Shown in pieces: positions 20,484 to 31,967 of a stretch of DNA of 64,000 nucleotides (its first letter is position 1; each line of letters begins with the position of its first letter). The notes beneath the pieces were generated by a model that did no database searches, was not told the origin of the DNA, and saw nothing but the letters and a program-made list of their open reading frames with translations. The stretch lies in contig QANY01013824.1 of the NCBI GenBank assembly GCA_003255025.1, positions 1 through 64,000 on the forward strand, in the 5' to 3' direction. Source of the stretch: Datisca glomerata (Eukaryota; Streptophyta; Magnoliopsida; Cucurbitales; Datiscaceae). Made by a program: the position numbers and the translations under genes.

Positions 20484-23400
20484 AACACTCCAAATTCATA
20501 TCTCAAACATGTTTTGGGTGTCAAAAGTCACTTCGAGTAGATGACATGCCCAAAAGATCCAAGTTTAGCCAACTTCATCAAGTTTGGGCCTAAACACATC
20601 CGTTGGGTTTTTTTTAACTCTGTATGCACTAGAAGCACCTAAAACGACCACAACACTCTGAATTCTTATCCCAAATGTGTTTTGGGTGTCAAAAGTCCGT
20701 TCGACTACATGCATGGCCAAAAGATCCAAGTTTAACACTGTTCATCTAGTTTGTGCCTAAACACGTCTCATCTGGTCTTTTAAACTATGTATGGCACTAG
20801 ATGCACCTAAAACAACAAAAACATATTTTAGGTGTCAAAAGTCAGTTCGAGTATATGTCATTCCCAAAAGATCAAAGTTTAGCCAAGTTCATCAAGTGTG
20901 GGCCTACATGTTCCACTGGGTCATTTTGACCCCGTATGGCACAAGAAGTAACTAAAAAGAGCACAAAACTCCAAATTCTTATTCCAAACGTTTTTTGACT
21001 GTCAAAAGTCAATTCAAGTACATGACATGCCCAAAAGATTCAAGTTTAGCCAAGTTCATTTAGTTTCAGCCTAAACATGTCCCACTGAGTCTTTTTGACT
21101 CCGTATGACAGTAGAAGAACCTAAAATGACCACAACACTCAAAATTCTTATCCCAAACGTGTTTTTGGTTGTCAAAAGCCACTTCAAGTACATGACATGC
21201 CAAAAAAATCCAAGTTTAGCCAAGTTCATCTAGTTTTGGCCTAAACAAGTCCTATTGGGTCGTTTTGACTCCGTATGGCACTAGAAGTACCTTAAACGAT
21301 CACAACATTCCAAATTATTATCCCAAGCGTGTTTTGAGTGTCAAAAGGCAGTTCTAGTACATGCCCTGCCCAAAAGTTCCAAGTCTAGTCAAGTTCATCT
21401 AGTTTGGGGCTAAACGTGTCCCATTTGGTTTTTTTACTCCGTAAGGCACTAGAAGCACCTCAAACAACCAAAACACTCAAAATTCTTATCCCAAACGTGT
21501 TTTAGGTGTCAAAAGTCAGTTCGAGTACATGCAATGCCCAAAAGATCAAAGTTTAGCCAAGTTCATTAAGTTTGGGCCTTAACACGTCCATTGGGTCTTT
21601 TTGGCTCCGTATGGAACTAGAAGCACCTAAAATGACCACAACACTCCAAATTCTTATCCCAAATGTGTTTTAGGCGTTAAAAGTCAGTTCGAGTACATGA
21701 CATGTCCATAAGATCCATGTTTAGCCAAGTTCATCTAGCTTGGGCCTAATCACATCCCAGTGTGTCTTTTTGACTTTTATGGCACTAGAAGCACCTAAAA
21801 CGACCAAAACACCCCCGGTTTTTATACATTATGTGTTTTTGGTGACAAAAGTCAGTCTGAGTACATGTGATGCCCAAAAGATCCTAGTTTAGCCAAGTTG
21901 ATCTAGTTTGGGCCTAAACACATTCTATTCCATCTTTTAGACTCTGTATGACACTTTAGAAGCACCATAAATGACCACAACATACCATGTTCTTATTTCA
22001 AACATTTTTTGAGTGTCAAAAGTCAGTTCGAGTCACGACATGCCCAAAAGATCTAAGTTTAGCCATGTTCATCTAGATTGGGCCTAACCACATGCCATTG
22101 GATCTTTCAGACTCCACATGGCACTAGAAGCACCTAAAATGACCACAACAATCTAAATTCTTATTCCAAACATGTTTTGGGTGTCAAAAGTCGCGTCGAG
22201 TAAATGACATGCCCAAAAGATGTAAGTTTAGCCAAGTTTAGCTAGTTCGGGCGTAAACACATTCCATTGGGTCTTTTCAATTCTGTATGGCACTAGAAGC
22301 ACCTAAAACAATCACAACACTTCAAATGCTTATCCTAAACATGTTTTGGGTGTCAAAAGTCAGTTCGAGTACATGCCATGGTGAAAAAATCCAAGTTTAG
22401 CCATGTTCGTCTAGTTTGGGCCCGAGATTCCCATTGGTTCTTTTTGACTCCGTACGGCACTAGAAGCACCAAAAATGACAATAAAACTCCAAATTCTTAT
22501 CCCAAACGTCTTTCGGGTGTCAAAAGACAGTTCGAGTACATGACACGCCCGAAGGATCCATGTTTAGCAAAGTTCATCTAGTTTGGGCCTAAAAAAACCC
22601 ATTGGTCCGTTTTGACTTCCTATGGCGCTAGAAGCACCTAAAACGACCACAACACTCAATATTCTTATCCCAAACGTATTTTGGGTGTCAAAAGTCAGTT
22701 CGGGTACATGACATGCCCAAACGATCCAAGTTTAGCCAAGTTCATCTAGTTTGGGACTAAACATGTCCCATTGGGTCTTTTTGACTTCGTATGGCAGTAG
22801 CAACACCTAAAACGACCAAAACAAATGTGTTATGGATGTCAAAAGTTAGTTCGAGTACATGACATGCCCAAAAGATCCAAGTTTGGTCAAGCTCATCTAC
22901 TTTAGGCCTAAACACGTCCCATTGGGTCTTTTTGACTCCGTATGGCATTAGAAGCACCTAAAACAACCAAAACACTCCAAGTACATACCATGACCAAGAG
23001 ATCAAAGTTTAGGCAAGTTCATCAAGTTGGGCCTTAACACATCTTTTTCACGACGTATGGACATAGAAGCACCTAAAATGACCACAACACTCCAAATTCT
23101 TCTCCCAAACGTGTTTTAGCTGTCAAAAATCAGTTCGAATACATGACATGCCCAAAACATCCATGTTTAGCCAAGTTCGTCTGGTTTGGGACTTAACACA
23201 TTCATTGGGCCTTTTTGATTTCGTATGGCACTAGAAGCACCTAAAATGACCACAGCACTCCAAATTCTTATTCCAAATGTTTTTTGAGTGTCAAAAGTCA
23301 CTTCGAGTACAGGACATGCCTAAAATATCCAAGTTTAGCCAAGTTCATCTAGTGTGTGCCTAAACACTTCTCATTGGGTATTTTTGACTCTGTATAGCAC

Positions 23401-26113
23401 TAGAAGCACCTAAAATGACCACAACACTTAAAATTCTTATCCCAAACGTGTTTGAGTGTCAAAAGTCAATTCGACTACATGACATGCCCAAAAGATCCAA
23501 GTTTAGCCAAGTTCATTTAGTTTGAACCTAAACATGTTCCATTGGATCTTTTTGACTCCGTATGGCACTAGAGGCACCTCAAACGATCACAACACTCCTT
23601 ATTCTTATTCCAAACATTTTGGGTGAAAAAAGTCTGTTCTCGAGTACTTGACTGCCCAAAAGATCCAAGTTCAGCCAAGTTCATCTGGTTTGGGACTTAA
23701 CACATCCATTGGGCCTTTTTGATTTCATATGGCACTAGAAGCACCTAAAACGACCACAACACTCCAAATTCTTATTCCAAATGTTTTTCGAGTGTCAAAA
23801 GTAACTTCGAGTACAAGACATCCCCAAAATATCCAAGTTTAGCCATGTTCATCTCGTTTGGGAATAAACACTTCCCATTGGGTCTTTTTGACTCTGTGTA
23901 GCACTAGAAGCACCTAAAATGACCACAACACTCCCAATTCTTGTCGAAAACGTGTATTGGATGTCAAAAGTCAGTTCGATTATATGACATGCCCAAAAGA
24001 GCCGAGTTTAGCCATGTTTGTCTTGTTTGGGCCTAAACATGTCCCATTGGTTCTTTTTTACTCCATATGGCACTAGACGCACCTAAAACAATCACAACAC
24101 TACAAATTCTTATAACAAAAGTGTTTTGGGTGTCAAAAGTCAATTTGAGTACATGTCATTCCCATAAGATCCAAGTTGAGCCAAGCTCATCTAGTCTAGG
24201 CTAAAATATGTCCCATTTTTGTTTGTTGATTCCGTATCATACTAGAAGAATTTAGTTCGAGTACCTGCCATGGCCAAAATATGCAATTTAGCCCAGTTCA
24301 TCTAGTTTAGGCCTAAACACTTTCCATTGGTTCCCTTGGGCTTCTTATGGCACTAGAAGCAACTAAAATGACCATAACACTCCACATCTTATCCAAAACT
24401 CGTTTTTGGTGTCAAAAGTCAGTTCGAGTACATGCCATGCTCAAAAGATTGGAGTTTGGCCAAGTGCATCTAGTTTGGGCCAAAACACGTCCTATTGGGT
24501 CTTTTGAGTTTGCATGGATATAGAAGTACCTAAAATGACCACAACATTCCAAATCCTTATCCCAAACATGTTTAGGGTGGAAAAAGTCACTTCGAGTAGA
24601 AGACATGCCCAAAAGTTCTACGTTTAGCCAAGTTTATCGAGTTTGGGAGTAAACACATCCCATTGGGTCTTTTTAATTTCGTATGGCACTAGAAGCACCT
24701 AAAACGACGACAACACGTCGAATGCTTATCCTAAACGTGTTTTGGGTGTCAAAAGTCAGTTCGAGTACATGGCATGGTAAAAAAATCCAAGTTAAGCCAT
24801 GTTCGTCTAGTTTTGGGTCAAGAGTCCCATTGGGTCTTTTTGACTCCGTATGGCACTAGAAGCACAAAAAACGACCACAAAACTCCAAATTCTTATCCCA
24901 AACGTGTTTTGGGTGTCCAAAGTCTGTTTGAGTACATGACATGCCGAAAATATCCATGTTTAGCCAAGTTCATCTAGTTTGGGCCTAAACACATCTCATT
25001 GAGTCTTTTTGACTTCATATGGCGCTAGAAGCACCTAAAACGACCACAACACTCCATATTCTTTTTTCAAACGTATTTTGGGTGTCAAAAGTCAGTTCGG
25101 GTACATGACATGCCGAAAAGATTGAAGTTTAGCCAAGTTTATCGAGTTTGGGCCTAAACATATCCCACTGGGCCTTTTTGACTCCGTATAGCACTAGAAG
25201 CACCTAAAACGATCAAAACACTCTAAATTCTTATATCGAACGTGTTATGGATGTCAAAAGTTAGTTCGGGTGCATGACATGCCCAAAAGACCCAAGTTTG
25301 GGTCTAAACATGTCCCATTGGGTCTTTTTGACTCCGTATGGCAATAAAAGCACCTAAAACGACCAAAACACTCCAAATTCTTATCCTAAGTGTATTTTAG
25401 TTGTCAAATGTCAGTTCGAGTACATGTCATGCCCAAAAGATCCAAGTTTAGCCAAATTCATCATGTTTGGGCCTTAACACATCTTTTTTGACTCCGTATG
25501 GAAAAAGAAGCATCTAAAATGACCACAACACTCCAAATTCTTAGCCCAAACGTGTTTTAGCTGTCAAAAGTCAGTTCTAGTACGTGACCTGCCCAGAACA
25601 TCCATGTTTAGCCAAGTTCGTATAGTTTGGGACTAAACACATCCCATTGGGTCTTTTTGATTTCAGCATGTCATGTACAACAACACTCCCAGTTTTAATC
25701 CAAAACATGTTTTTTGTGACAAAAGTCAGTTTAAATATATGCCATACCCAAAAGATCTGAGTTTAGCCAAGTTTATCTAGTTTGGGCCTAAACGCGTTCC
25801 ATTGGGTCTTTGGCTCTATATGACACTAGAAGCTCCTCAAATGATCACAACACTCCAAATTTTTTTTCCAAATATTTTCTAAGCGTCAAAAGTCACTTCG
25901 AGTACATGACTTGCCCAAAATATCCAAGTTTAGCCAAGTTCATCAAGTTTGGGCATAAGCACGTCTCATTGGGTCTTTTGACTCTGTATAGCACTAGAAA
26001 CACCTAAAATAACGACAACACTCAAAAATCTTATCCTAAATGTGTTTTGAGAGTCAAAAGTCACTTCGACTACATGACATGCCCAAAAGACCCATGTTTA
26101 ACCAAGTTTATTT
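20484..26113 (+). repeat. ~169 bp satellite, block 2 (largest)
   Basis: About 33 monomers, all plus strand, with occasional truncated units (near 20815, 22822, 22975, 25300). Monomer-specific variants recur at ~2.4 kb spacing: a GTGAAAAAATCCAAGTT monomer near 22380 and 24776, a 'TATGGCGCTAG' monomer near 22621 and 25018, and a GTTATGGATGTC monomer near 22828 and 25247. This indicates a higher-order repeat of about 14 monomers. The block ends at the TSD of LINE-B copy 1. Confidence 0.95.
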
Positions 26114-26257
26114 TTTTTGGGTAAACAAATTGTATAAACCAAAAGATACTTACACATGTACAAGGGGCATACCCCAGGAAGTACAAAATTAGAGCCTGAT
26201 TAGAGGCTTAAGATCTGCACGCAAATTAAACTGGTAATATGTAAAGTACTGAAATTA

Positions 26258-27643
26258 CAGCCTGATCAGGTCCAAGCTTTCTTGGCAAAGCACAATCAAG
26301 TATACTCCAATTGACTCCCATTTCTTCATTTGGTGTACCCAAGAGATTTTTGTAGTAATCTAATATATGATCCTGGATCTCCTCATGGGAAGTAAGTAGA
26401 GAGCCTTGGTTGCCAGGTGTGTAATCCTGGTTTTGAATCTATTCTTTTTCATACTTTGAAAAAAGAAAGAAGTGTTCTGATCACCCAACTGAAGCCACTG
26501 TACTCTTGACTTCTGCCTGTAGAAGCTCTATTCAGCATGTCGAAGCTCAAAGAATTTGGAGCATGCATCTCTCTCCTGAGCCTGTAACAATGCATTTAAA
26601 GGGTCATTTCCCAACAAGTTTTGAATTGACTCCATGTGTGCTTCAGCCAATTTAACTCTAGAAGGAAGATCACTGCAAAATCTTTGGTTGAACCTCCTCA
26701 GTTCACCTTTGAGTGCCTTAAGCTTCTTACAGAGCCTAAACATTGCTGTCCCTGAAATCTCAGCCCCCCAAACTCTATCCAAAAGCTGCCAAAACCCTTC
26801 TCTTTCAAACCAAAACTCAAAAAACTTGAAGCTTACTCTTGGTTTATAGGAGTCCTTCTCCATTTGTAAGACAATTGGACTGTGATCAGAGATGCCGGGA
26901 GGAGCAAAGAGACACTTTGTGTCAGGGAACGAGTCCATCCAGTGAATATTTGCCATGGCTCTATCCAACTTACACATAATAAAGGTTCCATCATTATGCT
27001 TGTTTGACCATGTGAATTGACAACCTGAGTATGCAAGGTCCTCAACCTCAATAGTGAAAGTGCATTTGTTGAAGTCAAAGATGCCATCATCCCATCCCTT
27101 AGCTCCTCCTGATTTCTCACTAGGGGAGGCAATAACATTGAAATCTCCGGTGATAAGCCATGGGGCATGAGAAGTGAGTGAGTGGTGGGAGCACAAGGAT
27201 TCCCAAAGCTTCTTCCTGATCACTTTAGAATTTGAAGCATATACGAATGTGATATAACATACAACATTAGAATGCTTAATAGTAAGCTTACAAAATAAAA
27301 CTTGGTCAGTAGTATCCAAAACTATTACATCAAGTACTTTTGGGTCCCAAGCAACCCAAATTCTACCCCCTGCAGCAAAATTGTAGTTTGCTACCACCTC
27401 CCAATTAGGAAAAATGGCCTTAGCAAGATTAGTGAATTTAAAGTTTTTCACTTTAGTTTCAAGTAAAGAACAAAGAGAAAGATTGGAATTCTTACAAAGC
27501 TTCCTCACAGCAGCTTGTTTTAAGGAGTCATTGAGCCCCCTAATGTTCCAAGTAGCAAGATTAAACATGAATGGGTGGGTTGTGGGTTTCTCCACTAGCT
27601 GCAACTCCTTTATCTCTACCCTTTGCAGGGTGTGGTGTGCCAT
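26258..27643 (-). pseudogene. LINE-B ORF2 endonuclease part, copy 1
   Basis: Starts at ATG 27643 and overlaps the end of ORF1 by 83 bp in another frame. It encodes the apurinic/apyrimidinic-type endonuclease: Asn of ATWNIRGLN, Glu of LLETKV, GDFNVIA and the SDHSPIV His near the end. A TAG near 26530 replaces a Glu after FFELRHAE. The frame reaches only the start of the linker before the deletion removes RT. The endonuclease itself looks complete (~371 codons to the stop). Confidence 0.88.
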
Positions 27644-30506
27644 TGACCTTCTTCTTCTTCTTCTTCTTTCTCCTTTTGCTTGAGCTGGAAGTGTTTAGAG
27701 AAGGTGAAGGGGTGGAAAGCTCTTGGTTCTTGCTCACGACAGCAAGATTATCCTCTTCTTCCTCAGTTGAGTGCTCAATAGGTTCCACCCTTAGTGGGGA
27801 AGCTTCAACTATGTCTTGGTCTAGCACTAAGGCCAATTCAAGTCCCACTTCTGAGTTGATTTTCTTCCTTGATCTCTTGGATGGAATCTCAATCCAGCCA
27901 CTGTCATCATCCAAATGGGTTGAGGGAGTGGTGTTTGGGAGAAGTGAGGGAGAAATGGGGGATTGTTTTGGGGTGGAATGTGTGGGGGATGAGGGAGAGG
28001 AGTGATTTGGGGAGTTTGAGGTGGAGCTAGGGTTGGATTGTGGTAGAGATGGGGCTGTAGCTTGGGGATTAGGAGAAAGTGTTTTAGCTTGCTGGATGAA
28101 ATCACAATCATGACCAAAGATATCACACTTGTCACACCTCTTTGGTAGGCCCTCATACTCTACAAAAACATCAATTGGATCCCATCCTTCAATACCAAGA
28201 TCAATATCAAGATGCTTAAGGATTCTTGACTTGGTTGAAATCTCAACACAGATTCTAGCGAAGTCTCTTTTCACTCCTTTTGCAGTCAAGTGATCCGAGT
28301 ATAGGGGTTTACCCACTGCACTAGCAATGTAGCTTAGAGCTTCAGAGGTTCTCAACTCAAGGGGAACATTCCAAAGTTTCACCCAAATGGGGATCTTAGC
28401 TAACTTTTCCTTTGTGAATTTGACATTAGGCTCCCATGGTTGCAGAATAAGAGGTTTCCCTAACAAATGCCAAGGTCCATCTTTAAAGAAATAATTTCGA
28501 TGTTCTAAGTTATCAAATTTGAAATAGAAGAGTCCTTTGGAAGCTTGAACATCAAGGAGACCTCTCCCTTTCCAAAGCTGCAACGCAATCCTCTTAACCA
28601 AGTGTAATGGAGCTGTTTTACCCACAAAATAGCCAACCAAACAAGTCTCCCATTTGGCAAAGCTGTCTTTGGTAACAAAGTCAGGGAGCTTTACAATGAC
28701 CCTATGTTCTTCATAAATTGTAGACTCCTGAAACTCAAGCTCAAACCTACTAGGTTGGTTTCTCTTAACTTTATCAGCCCAAGATCCATCCTTTTGTTGA
28801 GCTTTAGGTGAAGCTTCACAAAGTTTATGGTAGATAGTGTTGCCCTTAAGGGTTTCAGAAATACCCTTAGCAGCCACCTCCTTATTCTTTAAAGGTTCCA
28901 AAGGTTTGGGGGAAGGATAATACTCACAATTTCGTCTAAACCCCTGAGTAAAAGCATATAACTCAAGATCATCAACTACTTGATTGTATTCTGGAAAAAT
29001 GGATGAATGAGGTTTTCGAGCTGTTGGAGAAGATGAAGCTGACGTGGAGGTGTCCTTTCCATGCTTAGGTGGTAGTACAAAGGTACCTGAAACATGCTCC
29101 AAGGATGTCTTGAGCAAAGGCAAGGTCAAATCCCCTTTATGTTCAGGTACAACTGTAATTAAGAGAGGCTGTCCTTGCTCCGGGTTTTGGGGCAGGTTGT
29201 CTGTCCTTGATGGAGCTGACGTGGAGGAGTCATATCCATGCATAGGTGGTAGTACAAGGGTACCTAAAACGTGCTCCAAGGATGTCTTGGGCAAAGGCAA
29301 TGTCAAATCACCTTTATCTTCAGGTACAGCCACAATTAAGACAGATTGTCCTTGCTCCGGGTTTTGGGGCAGGCTGTCTGTCCTTGATGGAGCTGACGTG
29401 GAGGAGTCATATCCATGCATAGGTGGTAGTACAAGGGTACCTAAAACGTGCTCCAAGGATGTCTTGGGCAAAGGCAATGTCAAATCACCTTTATCTTCAG
29501 GTACAGCCACAATTAAGACAGATTGTCCTTGCTCCGGGTTTTGGGGCAGGCTGTCTGTCCTTGCAAGCAAAGTTTTAGCTTTGTTGTTGCCCAAGGTATG
29601 CAAGAGTAGGTGTCCTTTCTCCTTTTGCTTTTGTCCTTTCACTTTTTGATCAGAATGCATGTCATTGTTTGTACTCCATGCACAACTAGGGTTAGCTAGA
29701 ATTGGTGAGGTGGCAGGAGTTGATTGGCTCTCAAGTACAGCCTCATTGACCAATGGACAAAAGATTTCACCCTTGATCATCTCTCTTCTTCGTGCTCCTC
29801 CTTTGGCCAGAGAACCCTTGGTGATTTGCCTGAGTTTTTCAGACAAGGGAAAGCTTGTTTGCTTCTGAACATGCTCTTTGTTCTTAGAAGCACCTGTAAA
29901 AGCTTCATTTACAAAACATGGGGCTCCACCAAATGATGAAGGAACCCTTAAAGCACTAGAATCCAGTAATAACAAGTCATTGTGTACCTGAGAAGAAGGG
30001 ACCAAAGAAATGTGCCCACAAGACATTGAGAGCTCATCCAAACCTTTGATTTGCTCCTCATTAGAGCTAGAAGCAGCCTCATCATTGCCATTAATGGCCA
30101 TTTGGACCTTTCCTCCCTTATTTGGTGAGTTAAGGTTGTAGCTAAAGGTGCCAAAACAAGTAGCATGCTCCTCGTCATCTCCATTAATACGAGCAGCAAG
30201 TGCTTCTGCCACATTTAGTGCACGAACACACACCTTCTTCTCACCAACTTCTTTGTTCTCCATAGCTAAAATCTTATCCAAACTTGGAGATTCCTCCAAG
30301 GAAGAGCTAGAAGCAACTCTGACTTCTGGGTTTTCCAGCATCGAACTCCCATCTCCTTTAAACTTTAGAACATCTTCATGAGACTGAAAGCTCATCTTAC
30401 CCCAACTTTTCTTATTGATCTTTGAACCTTGCTGAGTCTTGGTTTCAAAATAATCATCATTCACCATTTTAGAAACTAAGCTCAGCTCCTCCCAGAGGAG
30501 GAGCAA
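27561..30506 (-). CDS. LINE-B ORF1 protein (nucleic-acid-binding), copy 1
   Basis: An open frame of 981 codons, the only long undamaged frame in the window. A later Met, MVNDDYFETKTQQ (codon 14), matches the conserved start in LINE-A (MVNDEY) and may be the true start. Residues ~315-490 hold a 59-residue repeat in three copies (RTDSLPQNPEQGQ unit). Residues ~590-780 are an RRM-like DUF4283-type region (FAKWETCLVGYFVGK, IPIWVKLWNVPLELR). A knuckle CDKCDIFGHDC near 795 has a non-standard final spacing. The tail is Ser/Pro-rich then Lys-rich (KRRKKKKKKK). The family role is RNA binding and chaperoning of the LINE RNP; intactness does not prove activity. Confidence 0.87.
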   Translation of the reverse strand: MLLLWEELSLVSKMVNDDYFETKTQQGSKINKKSWGKMSFQSHEDVLKFKGDGSSMLENPEVRVASSSSLEESPSLDKILAMENKEVGEKKVCVRALNVAEALAARINGDDEEHATCFGTFSYNLNSPNKGGKVQMAINGNDEAASSSNEEQIKGLDELSMSCGHISLVPSSQVHNDLLLLDSSALRVPSSFGGAPCFVNEAFTGASKNKEHVQKQTSFPLSEKLRQITKGSLAKGGARRREMIKGEIFCPLVNEAVLESQSTPATSPILANPSCAWSTNNDMHSDQKVKGQKQKEKGHLLLHTLGNNKAKTLLARTDSLPQNPEQGQSVLIVAVPEDKGDLTLPLPKTSLEHVLGTLVLPPMHGYDSSTSAPSRTDSLPQNPEQGQSVLIVAVPEDKGDLTLPLPKTSLEHVLGTLVLPPMHGYDSSTSAPSRTDNLPQNPEQGQPLLITVVPEHKGDLTLPLLKTSLEHVSGTFVLPPKHGKDTSTSASSSPTARKPHSSIFPEYNQVVDDLELYAFTQGFRRNCEYYPSPKPLEPLKNKEVAAKGISETLKGNTIYHKLCEASPKAQQKDGSWADKVKRNQPSRFELEFQESTIYEEHRVIVKLPDFVTKDSFAKWETCLVGYFVGKTAPLHLVKRIALQLWKGRGLLDVQASKGLFYFKFDNLEHRNYFFKDGPWHLLGKPLILQPWEPNVKFTKEKLAKIPIWVKLWNVPLELRTSEALSYIASAVGKPLYSDHLTAKGVKRDFARICVEISTKSRILKHLDIDLGIEGWDPIDVFVEYEGLPKRCDKCDIFGHDCDFIQQAKTLSPNPQATAPSLPQSNPSSTSNSPNHSSPSSPTHSTPKQSPISPSLLPNTTPSTHLDDDSGWIEIPSKRSRKKINSEVGLELALVLDQDIVEASPLRVEPIEHSTEEEEDNLAVVSKNQELSTPSPSLNTSSSSKRRKKKKKKKVNGTPHPAKGRDKGVAASGETHNPPIHV
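29032..29562 (-). repeat. Three tandem 177 bp units inside LINE-B ORF1
   Basis: Each unit encodes 59 residues beginning RTDSLPQNPEQGQ and ending near MHGYDSSTSAPS. The two 5' units are almost identical to each other and the third is diverged (VVPEHKGDLTLPL, KHGKDTST). The same three are at 47175-47704 in copy 2; copy 4 (49890-50240) keeps only broken units. Confidence 0.9.
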
Positions 30507-30587
30507 CAGAAAAGCCTCACCTGATTTCTAGAGAGAAGGGAGAGCTTCTCTCTCTAAACAGAAAAGCCTCATCTTGTGACCACCTCT

Positions 30588-30650
30588 ACCAAGTTTATTT
30601 AGTTTGAACCTAAACACATTCCACTGGCTCTTTTTGACTCCATATGGCAC
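30588..30650 (+). repeat. Satellite remnant between two LINEs
   Basis: 63 bp of one monomer, from the LINE-B TSD to GACTCCATATGGCAC. It continues the register of 26113. Confidence 0.9.
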
Positions 30651-30853
30651 TTTTTTCGGTACATTAAAATTTTGTATAAACCGAAGAAGAAACATACAAA
30701 TATACAAGGGGCATACCCCCAGGCAAATGAAACAAAGAAAGGAACCAACCAACACACAAGATGGAGGCACCCAAACACTAACATAAGATTACAAGAGATA
30801 ACAGCCTAAAGAAACAGAAGAACCAAGCTTAATTATCAAATATAGAAGCATTC
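30651..30853 (-). mobile_element. LINE-A 3' fragment (~200 bp)
   Basis: A minus-strand 3' UTR only: TTTTTTCGGTACATT, the GGGGCATACCCCC hairpin near 30710, and a 5' truncation within the last codons of ORF2 near 30850. There is no TSD; about 11 bp of satellite (TAGAAGCACCT) are missing and the junction shares 'TAGAAGCA' with the lost satellite, suggesting microhomology-mediated joining. Confidence 0.88.
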
Positions 30854-31967
30854 AAAAGATCACAACACTCCATATTCTTATTCCAAACATTTGTTGGGTC
30901 TCAAAAGTAAGTTCTCGAGTACATGACGGCCCAAAAGATCCAAGTTTAGTCAAGTTCATCTAGTTTGGGTCTAAACACGACTCATTGGGTCTTTTCAACT
31001 CGGTATGGCACCAGAAGCACCTAAAACAACCACAACACTCCAAATTCTTATCGAAAACGTGTTTTGGATGTCAAAAGTCAGTTCAAATACATGACATGCC
31101 CAAAAGCTTCATGTTTGGCCATATTTGTCTAGTTTGGGACTAAACACGTCCCATTGGTTCTTTTTTACTTCATACGGCACTAGAAGCACCTAAAATGATC
31201 ACAGCACTCCAAATTTTTATCACAAACGTGTTTTGGGTGTCAAAAGTCAGTTCGAGTACATGTCATTCCCAAAAGATCCAAGTTGAGCCAAGTTCATCTA
31301 GTTTAGGCCGAAACATGTCCCATTTGGTTTGTTGATTCTGTATCATACTAGAAGAACCTAAAATGAACAAAACACTCCAAATTCTCACCCCAAACGTGTT
31401 TTAGGAGTCAAAATTCAGTTTGAGTACTTGCCATGGCCAAAATATCCAAGTTCAGCCCAGTTCCTCTAGTTTGGGCCTAAACACTTTCCAATGGGTCTTT
31501 TGGGCTCCCGATGCCACTAGAAGCAACTAAAATGACCATAACACTCCAAATTCTTATCCCAAACTTGTTTTGGTGTCAAAAGCCAGTTCGAGCACATGCT
31601 ATGCTCAAAAGATTGTAGTTTAGCCAAGTGCATCTAGTTTGACCGTAAACACATCCTATTGGGTCTTTCTCACTCCGCATGGCACTAGAAGCACCTAAAA
31701 TGAACACAACAATCCAAGTTCTTATCCCATACATGTTTTGGGTGTCAAAAGTCACTTCGAGTAGATGACATGCCCAAAAGATCTAAGTTTAGCCAAGTTC
31801 ATCTAGTTTGGGCGTAAGCACATTCCATTGGGTCGTTTTAACTCCATATGGCACTAGAAGCACCTAAAACGACCACAAAAAAACAAATTCTTATCCCAAA
31901 TGTGTTTTGGGTGCCAAAAGTCAGTTCGAGTACATGAAATGCCCAAAAGATCCATGTTTAGCCAAGT
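30854..31967 (+). repeat. ~169 bp satellite, block 3
   Basis: About 6.6 monomers. They match the order of variant monomers at 23900-24700 in block 2 (TCGAAAACGTGT, then GTCATTCCC..AAGTTGAGCC, then GTATCATACTAGAAGAA, then ATGCTCAAAAGATTG). It is thus the next higher-order repeat copy. It ends at CAAGT (31963-31967), the TSD of gypsy-1b. Confidence 0.95.

Larger units (their letters stand above)
26114..30587 (-). mobile_element. LINE-B copy 1, internally deleted
   Basis: 4474 bp on the minus strand with TSD ACCAAGTTTATTT (26101-26113 and 30588-30600) in satellite. It carries the 5' UTR, complete ORF1, the EN part of ORF2 and the 3' UTR. Compared with copy 2 (41882-48731), ~2.37 kb covering the whole RT and tail is missing, with the junction near 26257 at a two-base microhomology. 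The two copies are otherwise nearly identical. Confidence 0.95.

Noticed and set aside
22378..24977. Pair of similar 67-codon frames (MVKKSKFSH / MVKKSKLSH) at 22378 and 24774
   Set aside because: They are translations of satellite monomers one higher-order unit apart. Their similarity reflects the repeat, not a gene family.
20484..26113. CRISPR-like regularly spaced repeats
   Set aside because: There are no unique spacers; the whole 169 bp period is repeated, and the sequence is eukaryotic.
26240..26270. Splicing as the cause of the LINE-B copy 1 deletion
   Set aside because: The deleted segment does not begin GT and end AG in either possible alignment of the two-base overlap; a microhomology deletion fits better.
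27571..28005. 144-codon hydrophobic plus-strand frame with a poly-Phe run
   Set aside because: Antisense of the Lys-rich and Ser/Pro-rich tail of LINE-B ORF1, repeated at 45713-46147.
29044..29649. 201-codon Ser/Gly-rich plus-strand frame, also at 47186-47791
   Set aside because: It is the antisense of the 177 bp triplication in LINE-B ORF1; it stays open only because the repeat unit is a multiple of three.
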